From Saururus chinensis (lineage: Eukaryota; Streptophyta; Magnoliopsida; Piperales; Saururaceae), in assembly GCA_035235625.1 (NCBI GenBank), contig CP141140.1:18930685-18994684 (forward strand): a stretch of DNA of 64,000 nt, written 5' to 3'. Below are positions 49,712-62,658 of the stretch, piece by piece. The first letter of the stretch is position 1; each line of letters starts with the position of its first letter. A model generated the notes under the pieces. That model was not told where the DNA came from, searched no databases, and saw only the letters and a program-made list of their open reading frames with translations. The position numbers were made by a program, and so were the translations under genes.

Positions 49712-49910
49712 CGTTTGAATGCCCTTCAGGCCGTTCGATCGGTTAAACGCAAAAATTTAAAATTCACAATTTTGCCGTTCGAACACCTATTAGGCCATTC
49801 GACCGGCTGAACTGGAAAATTGTTGTTCCAACAGTGTTGCCGTTCGAACGCCCAGAAGGGTCGTTCGAACGCCAACAAGGGTCGTTCGAACGCCAACAAG
49901 GCAGAACTGG
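49712..49910. repeat. Short repeats around GTTCGAACG in the LTR
   Basis: The palindromic word TTCGAA recurs four times in units of about 20 bp. The outer LTR has the weaker counterpart at 38870-38970. Confidence 0.6.
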
Positions 49911-51002
49911 TCATTTTCTTCCTTTCGCAAATCCAAACCGAAACACCATTGATAACACTTCAAATCCACATCTAACACCCTAATCATCATCAAAAGTCCT
50001 TCATGACTTCTAGAATATCAAACAATATCATAATAATGTAAAACCCTAAGAAATTGGGATTAAATAATTCCATTTTCTAATCTTATCATTAACACTCCAA
50101 ATCAAGTAATCTCCATTCGAAATAAGCAAAAAAAATCAAGAATGTTACCATGGATAAACTGAAATTTTCGAAGACCCATTACCTCAGCACTTGATTAAGC
50201 TCGGATTGGAGAGTCGCCCTTCTTGAAATCCTTGAAAACACATTGAGTTTGAATTAAACTCCATTACAAAACAATTTACCAAATAAATCCCTAATTAAAT
50301 CTTAGATCTAGGGCTTGTTGGTTGTAAAAATCAAACTTTGAACACTAGAGTTTGTAGTAAAACATAAATCAGTAGCTTTTGAGGTCCAAAAACAAATTGA
50401 AACATGGGGAAAATAGTAGATTTGGAAGAGATTAGGAAGAAATTTAGGGTTTAGTGCTTGATTAGATTAGGCTTACCTTAATCGGCTTCTAATCTGGGCC
50501 TAAGTGGGGATTAGGCCATACCTCCTTCCTTAGCCTATTCTAAAAAATGGAAATAGCTCAGGTTTGCCCTTTTATAGTAAGGGTTGCGGTATGCATGGGT
50601 AAGCTTTGGGGTGTAAATAGGAAAAGTAGGCTAAAAATGGGTATTTTACAAATTTAAGCACTAATTAAGCCTAATAAAATTCTGAAATTTTTTGTATGAC
50701 CTTAAGTAGATATCTAGGTTCATTTGACACTGAAATCAAAATTTCGACGGTGGGGCCCACAGGGGTCCCGCCAAAACCCTAATTTTTGGGAAAATAGTAA
50801 AAATTCAAAAAAATCCCAAAAAATCATATTTGATTTAAAATTACTTAAAACCACTAATCTTAAAGTTGATTTTGGTTAAAACTATTTTAAATACTATTTA
50901 TTCTAGAAATCATCGACTAGATCATAAAATGTGTAAATCTCACGATAACTAAAAATTAAATAAAACCAAAACCGGTTTAGAGATGAGGGTCCTTACAATC
51001 AC

Positions 51003-53640
51003 ATTCATCACATCAAATAGTCTCATATACATGCATTTGGGTTCATTAGCCCTTACATGATAATGCATAATTAACACTTCAGTCACATCATTAAATACTT
51101 CAAATCATGCATTTAAATACATAATAATCACAGTTTTAACATTACTATAACATCTATTGAAAATCTAAAAATGCATTCCATTGGTAACCTTACCAACAAG
51201 CTAATTACCTTACTGATGACTATCGGTGGGTTCATTGACATGTCAAACTCTACCGATAGTGAATTTGAGGTATCATCGGTAACCTCAATGATGAGCCAGT
51301 TACCTCACTATGCCGATTATCATCAGTGTGTTTATCGATGCTTCGAACCCTACCAACAATGGGATGGTTGTTTTGCCTTCCTCATCAACACCTCATTGAC
51401 ACATTGACCCACTATTAATGACCAAAATATCATGCATGCCAATACATGTATATAAGATTATTGTTCATCATCTTCCTCTAGCCGTTGCATTCAACGAAAT
51501 GTCAGATGGCTTCACCAACATGTCGATGGCCTTACTGGTGATTGAAAAATTAAGATCAAGCATTCAATTTTTTATTTAAACATGTTTATGACATGGAAAT
51601 CCATTAGAAATCTTTCCATAAGAAGAATTAAGCTACATGGGCCATAATTCTAACCATCAAACAACGAAATCCCAAGTATATTATGAAAGCAATGTCAAAC
51701 TTCGAGATTCTTCAAAAATAACAAAAACACAAGTTTATATTGTGAAGAACTTGAAGAAAAATAGAAATAGAGTATTTCACTAGAATTTCAAGTTTAGAAG
51801 GTGATCCGACCTCAAAGCAAGATCTTCCTCTCTCCGGTGTATGTTCTTTCCGAATGTTCTCAAAACACTCTCCCACCGGCAATTGGTCTCTCCGTGAACT
51901 ATTTTCATCCTCAGAGTTAATTTCTACTCCCTTAAATACTAAGATAACTACACTAAGAGTCCAAAATTGCTCAATCACTTCATATTCCGAAATAACTGCA
52001 TGCATATAATTATCCTTGACAACCCATCATGCATCTATGCTTGTCAATAGTGAAAGTATATTTTTATCAATAGCTTCATCAACGTGTCGATGGTCACTGA
52101 TGGCTAAAATAAAAGTTTTTTATATAAGAGACATATTTTTCTTGAGAAAAACATGAGGTCCACAAAAACGTACATTGGTTGATGATCTAATGATAATTAT
52201 AAAATTTTATCCTAGTCTCAGGGATACTTATAAGGTTTGAGATGGTTTCTAAGTTATTATTCATTAGTTGAGTTATTTATTAGGCTGATTCAAAATGTAA
52301 AGAGTACCCAATTGTTTAGACTAATACTTGACTAAATAAAATTGGTCAAGTCTAAGTTTCGAATGTTTAAGAAGTCAGTGGTCATATGTACCTTATGCTT
52401 TTATGAGTTACAATATTTATTGTCATTGAAAACATTCATCCTAGTGTAGAGGAGAGAGGAAATTGTAATACTTGTACATTTTTTTCTCACACAATAGTTT
52501 GGGTATTGTCCTAGAGAGGTCCTTACTACAGGTATCCCATAAGTCTTCCTAAAACCATAGTACACCTGAAAAATGAAGTTACATGAGCATAATAGAAGGT
52601 TTGTGTATCTCACCATTTGTATCCATAAGCACAACTTAGATCCATGTCTTTAGATTCATGGTGGGCTTTTGAGGGCCATGGGGACTTGGGTTAAACTATT
52701 GTGAGGGTAGTAATACTTTCTAAAAGGAAAAATAAAAGGATTTCTTAAATAGTTGAGTTATCTTTGGGTTAGTACATACTTATATTATTTCTATTTTTCT
52801 TATATTATTATAGTGCACTGACCTTCATCATGAGTTATGTTATATTAAACCTAGAGTCAAGAAAGAACAATGAAAGGTGGTTTATATCACATGTCATTCT
52901 AATTGAAATATGATATATTTGTTTGTTTAAGAAATTAGACAGAATTATTAATTATTATATAGGAGTTTGTGAGATAATTAATGACATTGCTTAATTTACT
53001 ATTAAATTAGAACAAATAGAACAATTAAAGGACTTGCATAAAATGTAGATTGGTTGAATATACTTAAGTATTATCTATATGATGCAATGCTTCATGAGAT
53101 AATATTAATTATTAGGTAAAACTACATTTAGATATAATATTGTTAGAAGTAACATTAAAGATGTTGTTCAATGAGTACGTAGGTAAATAACATCTTAGCG
53201 ATGTTGACCTAATCCAAAAATTATTATTTAATCCTTTTATTCTTTTAAGAACTTTCCTCCTACTGCTCCGTTATTGTTTGGCTTTGTTGGTTACTGGTTC
53301 CTTACGTGAGTACTAATAAGACCAAAACTAACAAATGTCAGATTTAGTTCCTTATTTTTATAATTTTAATAAGTAATTATATCATTAGTGTGAGAGCTAA
53401 CTCAATTATTTATTTTTAAATTAATAACAAACTTATACTTAGAAGATTAATTTGTTATTTATAAATTTTTGAGGCATATAATAATATCATATATTTTAAT
53501 ATTTATATTTATAAATTTTAATTATCATAACTTTGATATTTAATTAAATAAATTATTATATATTTTAAAAAATACTTATAATTTATTATTTATATTTTAA
53601 AAATTCTTTGTAACTACTTAGTCTAAAATTTATGATATTA
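51003..53640. other. AT-rich intergenic DNA
   Basis: No gene seen. A patch at 51180-51540 repeats GGTAACCT and CATCGGT-like words but has no coding features. Confidence 0.55.
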
Positions 53641-53854
53641 CCCGTGGACGGTGGACCTTGTCCTTACGGTTTTGATGCAAGCGTTTTTTTATGTGTTTCT
53701 TACTTGCATTGCATTAATATGCGTTAGTATTATGTACAGCGTCGATTTTGAAAATAAACGCTTCCGTTACGACCGCCCATCCGGGTCAGCCGCCAAAAAA
53801 GCGCGCGGACGCAAATGCCCTCGTGCCTTCAACCCGCGGCCCACGGTCGGGGAA

Positions 53855-56494
53855 ATGTCAGAACGCCAAAACCCCAGGCTCCATAAACCCTTCGCCCTTT
53901 ACTCCTCCCTTCCCTCCTCCGGCGAGCTTCCTCAGCCCAGCCCAGCTACTCCTCCGGAGGTCATTTCAAACCCTAGAAAGCTGGCGAAGCTCAACCTCTC
54001 GTCCTCCAAGGTCTGGATCGTCATCGGGATCTCCGTCGCCGGAGTTCTGGTCCTCGCCGAGACCAGGAGGAGGTTGAAAAGGGGCGAAACTCCGATCATA
54101 AAGGAAGACTTTGGCGCCTTTATTGAACGGTTCGAGATTTTTCCGCTGGCCCAGCCGCCGCCACCTGCTGCTCGGCAGCCGCTCGTTGGCCTCACTTTTG
54201 CCGTCAAGGACGTGTATGGATCGTTCTGTTTTTGCTTTCTACCTCATGTATCTTCTTCTTCTTCTACTTCTACTTCTATCCTTTTATAATAGTTCCTGGA
54301 GAGTGATTCAAGGTCTTTGCGATTGTGGGATGGTAGTTTTGACGTCAAGGAATATGTGACGGGCTTTGGGAATCCGGACTGGGAGAGGACCCATGATCCC
54401 GCGAGCAAGTCGGCGGTGGCCGTTTCACTGCTTTTGAAGCATGGGGCGTCTTGCGTGGGGAAGACCGTGATGGATGAGTTTTCATTCGGGTTAGTAAATT
54501 TCGCTGTCTGGAAATCCGCATATATTGGTTCTGAAAAGAGTGATCAGATTCTCTGGTTTGCATTGTCGACCATACCATTTTTTGCTTGTTCCAACTTCCC
54601 GGTTTTGGAATTTAAAAACAGATGCCTGTTCCAATTTATGTTTGCAAATATAAGTTAATACATGGAAGATGAACCATGGATCGAGTATTGAAACAAGCCT
54701 TTTCTTCTTAACGTTGATTTAGAATTTGAGACACAACTCAAACCTGTTTTAGTAACTGGTAGGGTGTTGATTTTAGAGCTTTAAACACAACTCATATCTG
54801 TTTTAGTAACTGATAGGGACATCAGTTGAGTAATATGGGCGATAAGGCTACAATGATTTATTTTTAATCTTTCCCCATCAATGCAGGATTACTGGAGAAA
54901 ATGTTCATTATGGTGCACCAAACAACCCGGAATTGCCATCACATGTTCCTGGAGGATCTTCCAGCGGCTCTGCAGTGGCTGTCGCAGCTGGAATTGTTCA
55001 TTTCTCCCTCGGTATATTCTAGATACTTTTCATCAAAGCAGTTGCTTTTTCACCTTGTTGCATTAATCTTACGTTTTATCTGAATATTTCATATTCGGTT
55101 CTGGGAGCAAATACATCAGTTTAGGCTATTTAAGGCTGAACCTATGTTCTTAAGTGTTGTGGCGAATTTGGATGCATCTTTACCTGTAAAGAATGACATG
55201 CTTTGTCCAATTTAAGAACATGTTTTTTAAGGATATTTGACAGGCATAAACCAAAGAGATGAAAAATAGGAATATATGCAGGATAACAAGGAAAAACATA
55301 AATGCCAGAATTGTATCAAGGTGAGGGGAAGGCTGACAGGAAATAGAATGAAAAGATATATCAGAGATCAACAATGGGAAGAAAGACATCAATTGGGGAA
55401 TACACAATAACTTGTGGGGCTAACCTCTCTGTGCATGCTAGATGATGATGGATAAATTTTTAGCATTAAGAGCCTGGAAATGATACCTGCTTCACCTTTA
55501 GGCTTGCTTTGATAGTTTTGTTTTTAACACTTAGCTCTTTAACGTTTGATTTTCTTTCACTTATCAATGATTATTATTTAGTACATCTCAGTGCCTGAAA
55601 TTATTTGTTTGTATAAGTAATTATAGCCTTTTTCCCATGAAGTGATTGCGTATTTTATTTGCCCACCTGGATTCTCATAACTTTTCATGATTTTTATTTA
55701 AAATTCAGCATTGCATCATATAAGTTATAACATGTGTGCTAACCATTTTCAGGAAATAATTGTTAGAAGATAATGGCTTGCATGTTTAGCTTTGTTATGA
55801 TTTTCTTAATATGACATATTCATGTACTTGTGCAGGCACTGACATTGTTGGTGATGTAAGAATCCCAGCAGCATATTGTGGTATACTTGGATACCGACCT
55901 TCTCATGGGGCTGTATCTTCTATTGGTATTTTGGCAAATTGTCAGAGTTTAGAAACTGTTGGTATGGCTACTTGTTTTGTTTCCTTAATTTTTCTTGTTA
56001 TTCCTCCTCAAATTTTCTAGATCTATATTTTCAAATTTGCAATCCTGCAGGATGGTTTGCACGTGATCCATCTGTCTTGCGCCAAGTTGGAAATGTCTTA
56101 CTTCAAGCTTCTTCTCCAGAACCCAGAAGGACAAGACGCCTTGTCTTTGCTGATGATTGCTTTCAGCTTTATAAGGTTCCTAAGCAAAAGACATTACAAG
56201 TTATCAGCAAAGCCACTGAAGGTTTATCTGGATGTAAGATTACGGTTCAGTGCATTTCATTTTATGTGGAAGCATGTCTAGAAGATGTCTTAACTCAATA
56301 TAGTTTTCTTTGCATCTGCATTTCTGTTTTAATGAACGCAGACCAGCCTCCAAAGCATATGAATCTTGGTCAGTATATTTCTTCTAATGTACCTAGCCTA
56401 AAGGAATTTCGTGAAGCATCAGTGAACATCCAACAAGGAATATCCAACTTAAAGGCTCTTTCAAGTGTGATGTTGCTATTACAAAGGTAGAGGC

Positions 56495-56568
<74 letters not shown>

Positions 56569-59500
56569 TAACACATTGTTTGTTATTATCCACTCTTCTA
56601 ATTATGTATTAACGTTATTGCATGGAAATTGTTGTTTGGTGTGGGTTTTTACTAGTAGAGTTACCTACTTTCATGAATATGTGCGGGACGTACAAATCTA
56701 TGATAGTTGTGATTTAGTCTTTACTTGTGGAGAGTAAGATTGTTTGTGTAAAGCTGCACTTCAAGGCTACTTACTAAGGGATAGGCACTTCAGAGTCATG
56801 GCATATCTTAAGCCCATAATTTCTTTTCTTTGTAGACTAATGGTTTTATGTTTATACAATCTGGCACATATTTGCTCATATAGCTGGGATGCTTATCACT
56901 AAACTGCAAAGTGATTGAAATTAGTGCACTCCTTTTTTCCTATGATTAAGAGGTGATAAAAAGTACTCACAGTAGTATCATTATTATCCTTTGCTGCCTC
57001 ATATTATTATTTTATCTTACATGCAACGTGGCTATGGACGAGGCTCTTATTGTCAAAAGGTTACCTTATTTTCCTAGCAACTGACATTTACTGGGAAAGA
57101 TTGATGAAACAATGTGATTAGCGATTTTTTATGAGATACATATTATCTTTTTGGATAATTTTTTGTTGTTATCTAATGTAACATAACTCTATTATCTTGC
57201 AAATTGATTTTTTATCATTTATATTTATGTTTTTTTTATATCTACTTGATATGCTCTGTATAATCTGATGCATTTGCTTCTGTGATTTTTTCAGATATGA
57301 ATTCAAAACAAACTATGAAGAATGGTTTAAAACCATGAAGCCCAAGTTAGGTCCTGATGCTTCTGCTCGTGTTCTTGCAGCAGTAAACAACACTAATGAG
57401 AATATAAAATCCTTTTACAAAGTCAGGACAGAGATGCGAACAGCATTTAGCAGTCTTTTAAAGGTACATTCTTACTTCTTTAGAAGGGTTTGGCAGATAA
57501 TACCAATGGTCTATATAGCAAAGAACTTTTATTACTGAAATGCTTGTTTTTAGTGCCCCTCCCAAAAAAAGAAGTGCAAAAGGAAAGACATGTTTTTTTA
57601 AAAGAAATTGCAATCATCTGCCAATTTAGGTAATGCTTTCGGTCTATCTGTATAGAGGATAAACTATTGCAGTTTTGACATGTTACTAGGGTTTTTCGTA
57701 AATAGACAAAGTATTGCCGACTGCCTCTCATAGAAATTGCATCAGAAGACTCTGTAATGTTGAAAGAGTGGCTGATTGTGTCTTTTGTTCAGCTCTGTCA
57801 TAAGTTGGAGACTATCAAGTTAAATACACAACGCTGACTGGCACGATATTTTACATGGAATAATCTTCGTCCTATGCTAGCTCATAAGATGCAAAATGAT
57901 TTGTTTCTTTTTCTCTGTATTAGACCTTACTCAATTGATATTGCTTATAAAGAATACAGAGGAAGCAATTATCTGATGTACATGGAATTAGTAGGAAAAT
58001 GGTTTTTATGATTGAATGGACATGTGAGTGAAATTCCTATACATGAAGTGGATATATAAAGTGACGAGTATACTGTTGAAAGTTGGAGCCTGATCAGCAG
58101 AAGAGCAAATGTTAGGGTGTACATTCCTCTGAATGTATGGGCTGGAGACAAGCAGTCACAGTACCTCAAGTGGCAAACGTCTGCCAAACGTCGGCCTTTG
58201 TGCAGGTGTTTCCGAACCCGACTTTGGTCTGCTCTATACTAAGAATCCTTCAACGTGTGGACTCCTTGATGGGGTTCAGGGCTTCCTATGTATAAATAGA
58301 TGTGTCTTAACCCTAAGATTAAGGTTTTCGAATGCTTCTATTGCTCTAGGTTTTTGGGTAGGAGTGGCTTTGATATGAGAGGTAAGCAATTGTGTGTGCC
58401 TTGAATATACTTCTACACTGTAATTCTCTCGAAGTATAGTGAATTAGTTGTGAGTCGAGGTAATAGGCTTCAAGCCCATCCACGTTAAGTCCTTGAGTGC
58501 TTTATCTTTTTTCTGTTGTTCCATCTTGCACTGCTTGACCTGATCGCATATATAATGTGTATTTCATAATATGTGCAATGTGAGAGAAGTGCACACCACC
58601 CTATTTACTATCTGGAGCAATCTCTTTGTTGGAAAGCCATAAAGAAATTAAAGGGGTTCATTCTGGACAGATAAAAAGCAGGGTAAAGGTTAAATGGTCT
58701 ACTAATCCTTGAGTATAGTTTAGCTTTTTTGTTCTCATATAAGAATTTCTATTCATGCTGTTAGCAAAATGGTGAAGTAGTACTACGAGATTTCAGTAGT
58801 TATTACCAAGCTTATAATAGATGGAAACCCCATATAATCAAGATTCGAGAATTGTACTTTTTATTTTGGTCTTGATTGATGTCGAAGATCAAATTGACCT
58901 TATATTGCATGGCACAAATCATTCTTTTCTGTTATATTTTAGAACCATTCTTGTTGTTTTCATTATTTTCTGCTTTAAAGTTAAAAAGATGAAATGAAAT
59001 TTAAGATATTGAGAAAAAGAATTGGTATCACCAATCCTAAGTAATTGGGATTAACTGATTATGATGATGAAATCCAAAGTTCACTTTACTGCTTCAACAA
59101 AGTTGAGAATCATTTTCTTATTTTATTCAGTTCGTTTCCCTATCTCTTTTCAGGAGGATGGTATATTAGTTGTTCCTACGACTCCAGATTTTCCATGTAA
59201 GCTGAATGCAAAGAAAAGTATGCCAATTGAGTTTCAGGATAGAGCATTTGCCTTGTTGAGTATAGCTAGCATGTCTGGTTGTTGTCAGGTAGAATTATAT
59301 TTTCTGTATAGTTAGTTGTTTTGTATTTAGAATCTGATTTTTATTCCTTTGTCACTTCATTTATTTATGTATTGTCATTAGGTCACCATTCCACTTGGTA
59401 AACATGATGGCTGCCCAGTTTCTGTGTCATTTATTGCGGCACATGGAGCAGATAAGTTTCTTCTTGACACTGTCTTGGACATTTATTCATCTCTCCAAGA

Positions 59501-60895
59501 ACAAGTCAGTGTTGCCTCTAATTTGTTGCCGGTACCTGATACTGATGGAGACATGGCTACTGCAGAACTTTTGAAAGAAAAAGTAGGAACTTTTTACCTT
59601 GTTATGTGTGCAATAACAGAAGATCTGGAATGTCTATAATGTGCATCATTCTATAATCTTTTTTTTTGGGGCAGGGAAACGCTGCTTTTAAGGGAAGGCA
59701 GTGGAACAAGGCAACCACTTTCTACACTGAAGCCATTAAACTGAATGGGGAAAATGCAACATATTACTGCAACAGAGCAGCTGCTTATTTGGAGCTTGGA
59801 TGGTATGCTGTTGGTGTGATATGTGTAATTCATCTCAATTTTAAATTGACATAAATAGTTTATGGAGCTGATTTTTTCAAAATTATATTTCCCTTTTGTG
59901 CAGCTTTCAGCAAGCTGAAGCAGACTGCACTACAGCAATTTCTCTTGATAAGAAGGTAAGCCAGACACATTTGGTTAATACATTTATGCCACAAAATTCT
60001 TGTAAGTGTTTGAGAATGTTGACCACTAAAATAGATTACAATAAGATATTTTGTCCAATTGTTTTTATCGTGATTGCTGCCACCGTTGCTACCAAATCTA
60101 CTATATGATACTTCACTATCTTTTTTAGGGTAATTTAGCCAATTTATTACCTTACTTGATTATCATTTGACGATCTGGTTGGGTAATGGGCACAGTAGGC
60201 TGTATCTTCATTGTTTCCTTTCTCTTATTATCACATGCTCACTGCTCCTTGGCCTAAAGCCATCTTCAATTAAAATACACAGCCTTCCCTGATTTATGTT
60301 GTTGCTTGAGACCTGAGTTAAAAACGAGCTTGTGCTGTCATTAGCAACTGTTGTTATGTGATATAGAAGCTTGAACCCTTAGTTGCTGCTTTGAACGGAT
60401 GCCCTCGTGCCTTGCCTTCTGGAAATGAGTTGGTTGGTTCTCGATTGGTGATAAGACACCTGAAAAAAGTGTAAATGTAAGAAATTGCATATTTTATTAA
60501 TTGAATATGCTGAGTGTATTCTTTTTTGGCGAGCAGAATGTGAAAGCATATCTAAGAAGGGGAACCGCCAGGGAAATGCTCCTCTATTACAAAGAAGCTG
60601 CTCAAGGTTGGTACTTAAAACCCCCTTTTGAGTATTAAATCCTTGATATTGTGCTGTTGAACAATCTTCCTCTTCGATTTGTGTAGTCATAACAAATAAA
60701 AATTGCTAAAAGGCATTATGTGCCATCAATATGTGGATTTACTCGAGTTTTGAGCTAAGTAACAAAGGGTCAATGCAGTATGACCACTTATTCTTCGTAC
60801 ACGGCAATGCAGATTTCACGCACGCTCTGGTATTAGAGCCACAGAATAAAGCTGCACTCTTGGCCAGGAAGAGACTGCGAAAATTGGCTGGCTGA
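53855..60895 (+). CDS. OM64: OM64/TOC64-type outer-membrane receptor (amidase-like + TPR), 13 exons, 642 aa
   Basis: Exons: 53855-54213, 54337-54489, 54887-55011, 55836-55961, 56051-56233, 56342-56486, 57295-57463, 59154-59288, 59382-59582, 59675-59802, 59904-59955, 60537-60606 and 60813-60895. All introns are GT-AG, and the exon lengths sum to a whole number of codons. Residues 53-69 form a membrane anchor ([17 protein letters not shown]). Residues 90-520 are amidase-like, and residues 527-640 hold three TPR motifs. Family knowledge: OM64 (TOC64-V) is a mitochondrial outer-membrane receptor that binds Hsp70/Hsp90 with its TPR domain. Clamp residues K530, N534, N565, K595 and R599 are present. 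Amidase Lys (K118) and cis-Ser (S195) remain, but the nucleophile Ser is Asp219. The start at 53855 is the last in-frame ATG before the anchor; upstream ATGs are also in frame. Confidence 0.9.
56501..56565. repeat. Compound (CT)15(CA)17 microsatellite in OM64 intron 6
   Basis: It starts 14 bases after the exon 6 splice donor. The length is likely variable between individuals. Confidence 0.95.
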
Positions 60896-61569
60896 TGTCC
60901 TGTTCGTCTAATGATTCATTGCACGTCGAAATTTTGCTGGGAAGGACCCTAAATTGTTATAATTTGTGACCGTTCATAGTACATTATAAAAAGTAGCGAG
61001 AGAAAAGAAATGAAATGTTTTCATTGCTCTGAGCCTTGTGATGCCTCCGGTGCACACACGATTTTGCTTCCTCCCATTTGTATGATGAATTGGTGTATGC
61101 TTTGGTGTAAAAAGCAAATAAATGCGTTTATCTTGAAAATTTTCCTCGACCCGGCAATTTGTGCTGTGGAAGTGGCCCTTTTTCCATCAGGTCAGCTCTC
61201 GTGTTTAAGTAATGGGGTCCATCAGGACGTAGTCGTTTGCTACGAACGCTTTGCGGCAGGCGAGACGCGCGAGGGTTACGTGTTATCCTGTTATCGGGCC
61301 CCGCACCAATGCGGAGTTCTGCCGCTGCCGCCGGCTGCGAGCGGTCTCACCGTCTTCATCCTCATCGTCGGTCTGTCCCCGCTGCGCGCGCACAGTGACG
61401 TCAGCTGACAGTTAATAGCGGCACGTGGTCTACCGCTGCCAGCTCTGCAACGAAGTTTCGTTCTCACTTGTCGCTCGCAAGGTGACCCACCGAGCAAATG
61501 GGAAAGGAAGCTTTCTTCCTCTTCTTCTCCTTCGCTCGGCAGTCGTCCGACTTCTCGCTTTGAACTTCC
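60896..61569 (+). promoter_or_regulatory. OM64 3' end and STOP-like gene promoter
   Basis: The first 250 bases are AT-rich with AATAAA-like words near 61118 and suit a 3' UTR. From about 61200 the DNA turns GC-rich and leads into the next gene's 5' UTR. An open frame at 61010-61408 has no family features. Confidence 0.5.
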
Positions 61570-62658
61570 ATGGACTCCAACGACTTTTTCTCCGGCCAGC
61601 ATGCCGCAGCGGACGGCGGAGCAGGCCTCCTCCCGATCTCCCCCTCGTCCACCGATCCCCAAATCCCACTCTTCAACCTCTCCCTCCTCCACCGGAGGAT
61701 GGACTCCCTCCACCAATCCCTGTCCGCGTCGCTCCAGTCGAGATCCAAGCTCGACCCCCGCCAGATAGAGCTCGCCTCCTCTGAGATCTCGTCTGCCATT
61801 CGCCTCGCCATTTTGAACGCCACCGCCCTCCTCAATTCCTCCCAGCCTCTCATCCCGCCGCCGGTCGAAGACCTGGTCAATTCGTCTTATTCGGAGGCGC
61901 TGGGAGATACTCCAGCAGTAATGGAATGCGAAAGCGGAAAAGCTGCGAGCTTTCGTGAGATCAAGGAATTGAATTGCGAGATTGTGGAGCTGGACGCGGT
62001 GGAGCTGCTCGCGGATCACGTTCACTTCTGCGACATATGCGGGAAGGGCTTCAAGCGGGACGCCAACCTCCGGATGCACATGAGGGCGCACGGCAACCAG
62101 TTCAAAACCCCGGAGGCCCTCGCGAAGCCGGGCCGGGTCCGGACAGCGGGCCCAGCGGCCGGGATCCGGTTCTCCTGCCCCTTCCCGGGCTGCAATCGGA
62201 ACAAGGCTCACAGAAAATTCCGGCCCCTAAAGTCGGCCATCTGCGTGAAGAACCACTTCAAGAGGAGCCACTGCCCCAAGATGTATGCCTGCAATCGGTG
62301 CCACAAGAAGAGCTTCTCGGTTGTGGCTGATTTGAAGAGCCACTTGAAGCACTGTGGGGAATGCAGGTGGAAGTGTTCGTGCGGGACCAGCTTTTCGAGG
62401 AAAGATAAGCTCTTTGGGCATCTGGCTTTGTTTAAGGGGCACATGCCCGCCGTCATGGGGGATCCGGGGATGGAGAAGGTGAAGGAGGTGGAGGTCGGGG
62501 AAGAAAATGATGCCCATAAAGATGACGAAAGCTTGTCGGAGTTTGGGTCGTTGGATGCTCTGCTTGACGGTTTCAGTGCGATGGATGAGTGCTCTTTTGA
62601 GGGTCTGCTGGGCTTGCAGAGTGAAGAAGCGAGATTGGAGGACTTGGGCAAAGTTTAG
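61570..62658 (+). CDS. STOP1/STOP2-like C2H2 zinc-finger transcription factor, 362 aa
   Basis: Intronless, ATG at 61570 and stop at 62656-62658. Four zinc fingers fill residues 153-292: C154/C157/H170/H174 (HFCDICGKGFKRDANLRMHM), C203/C208/H229/H234, C241/C244 with H258 and H261 or C262, and C269/C271/H284/H291. This arrangement and the phrases KSAICVKNHFKRSHCPK and CSCGTSFSRKDKLFGH are diagnostic of the STOP1 (ART1) family, plant nuclear regulators of tolerance to low pH and aluminium that activate organic-acid transporter and related genes. The 362 aa are closer to STOP2 (about 370 aa) than to STOP1 (about 500 aa). The N-terminus has a Ser/Leu-rich helical region and the C-terminus is acidic (residues 306-357), possibly an activation domain. 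All zinc ligands are present. Confidence 0.93.
   Translation: MDSNDFFSGQHAAADGGAGLLPISPSSTDPQIPLFNLSLLHRRMDSLHQSLSASLQSRSKLDPRQIELASSEISSAIRLAILNATALLNSSQPLIPPPVEDLVNSSYSEALGDTPAVMECESGKAASFREIKELNCEIVELDAVELLADHVHFCDICGKGFKRDANLRMHMRAHGNQFKTPEALAKPGRVRTAGPAAGIRFSCPFPGCNRNKAHRKFRPLKSAICVKNHFKRSHCPKMYACNRCHKKSFSVVADLKSHLKHCGECRWKCSCGTSFSRKDKLFGHLALFKGHMPAVMGDPGMEKVKEVEVGEENDAHKDDESLSEFGSLDALLDGFSAMDECSFEGLLGLQSEEARLEDLGKV

Larger units (their letters stand above)
47593..50997 (-). repeat. Solo LTR, sister of the outer LTR (3.4 kb)
   Basis: It starts TGTCACGCCCCAG and ends AGGGTCCTTACA, between perfect 5-bp repeats ATCAC (47588-47592 and 50998-51002). It matches the outer LTR at 29710-40050 along its length, without the two insertions, and is similar in size (3405 against about 3432 bp). 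On the minus strand TATAAAAGGGC lies at 50566-50576. No internal retrotransposon domains are present. Confidence 0.88.

Noticed and set aside
49712-49910. GTTCGAACG repeats as RNA polymerase III B-boxes (SINE or tRNA)
   Set aside because: The last B-box positions do not fit and no A-box lies at the right distance.
51171-51407. 78-aa frame with GGTAACC words
   Set aside because: Repetitive low-complexity DNA without homology signs; no promoter features.
61291-62211. 306-aa minus-strand frame
   Set aside because: It is the shadow of the GC-rich STOP-like gene; the plus strand has clear zinc fingers.
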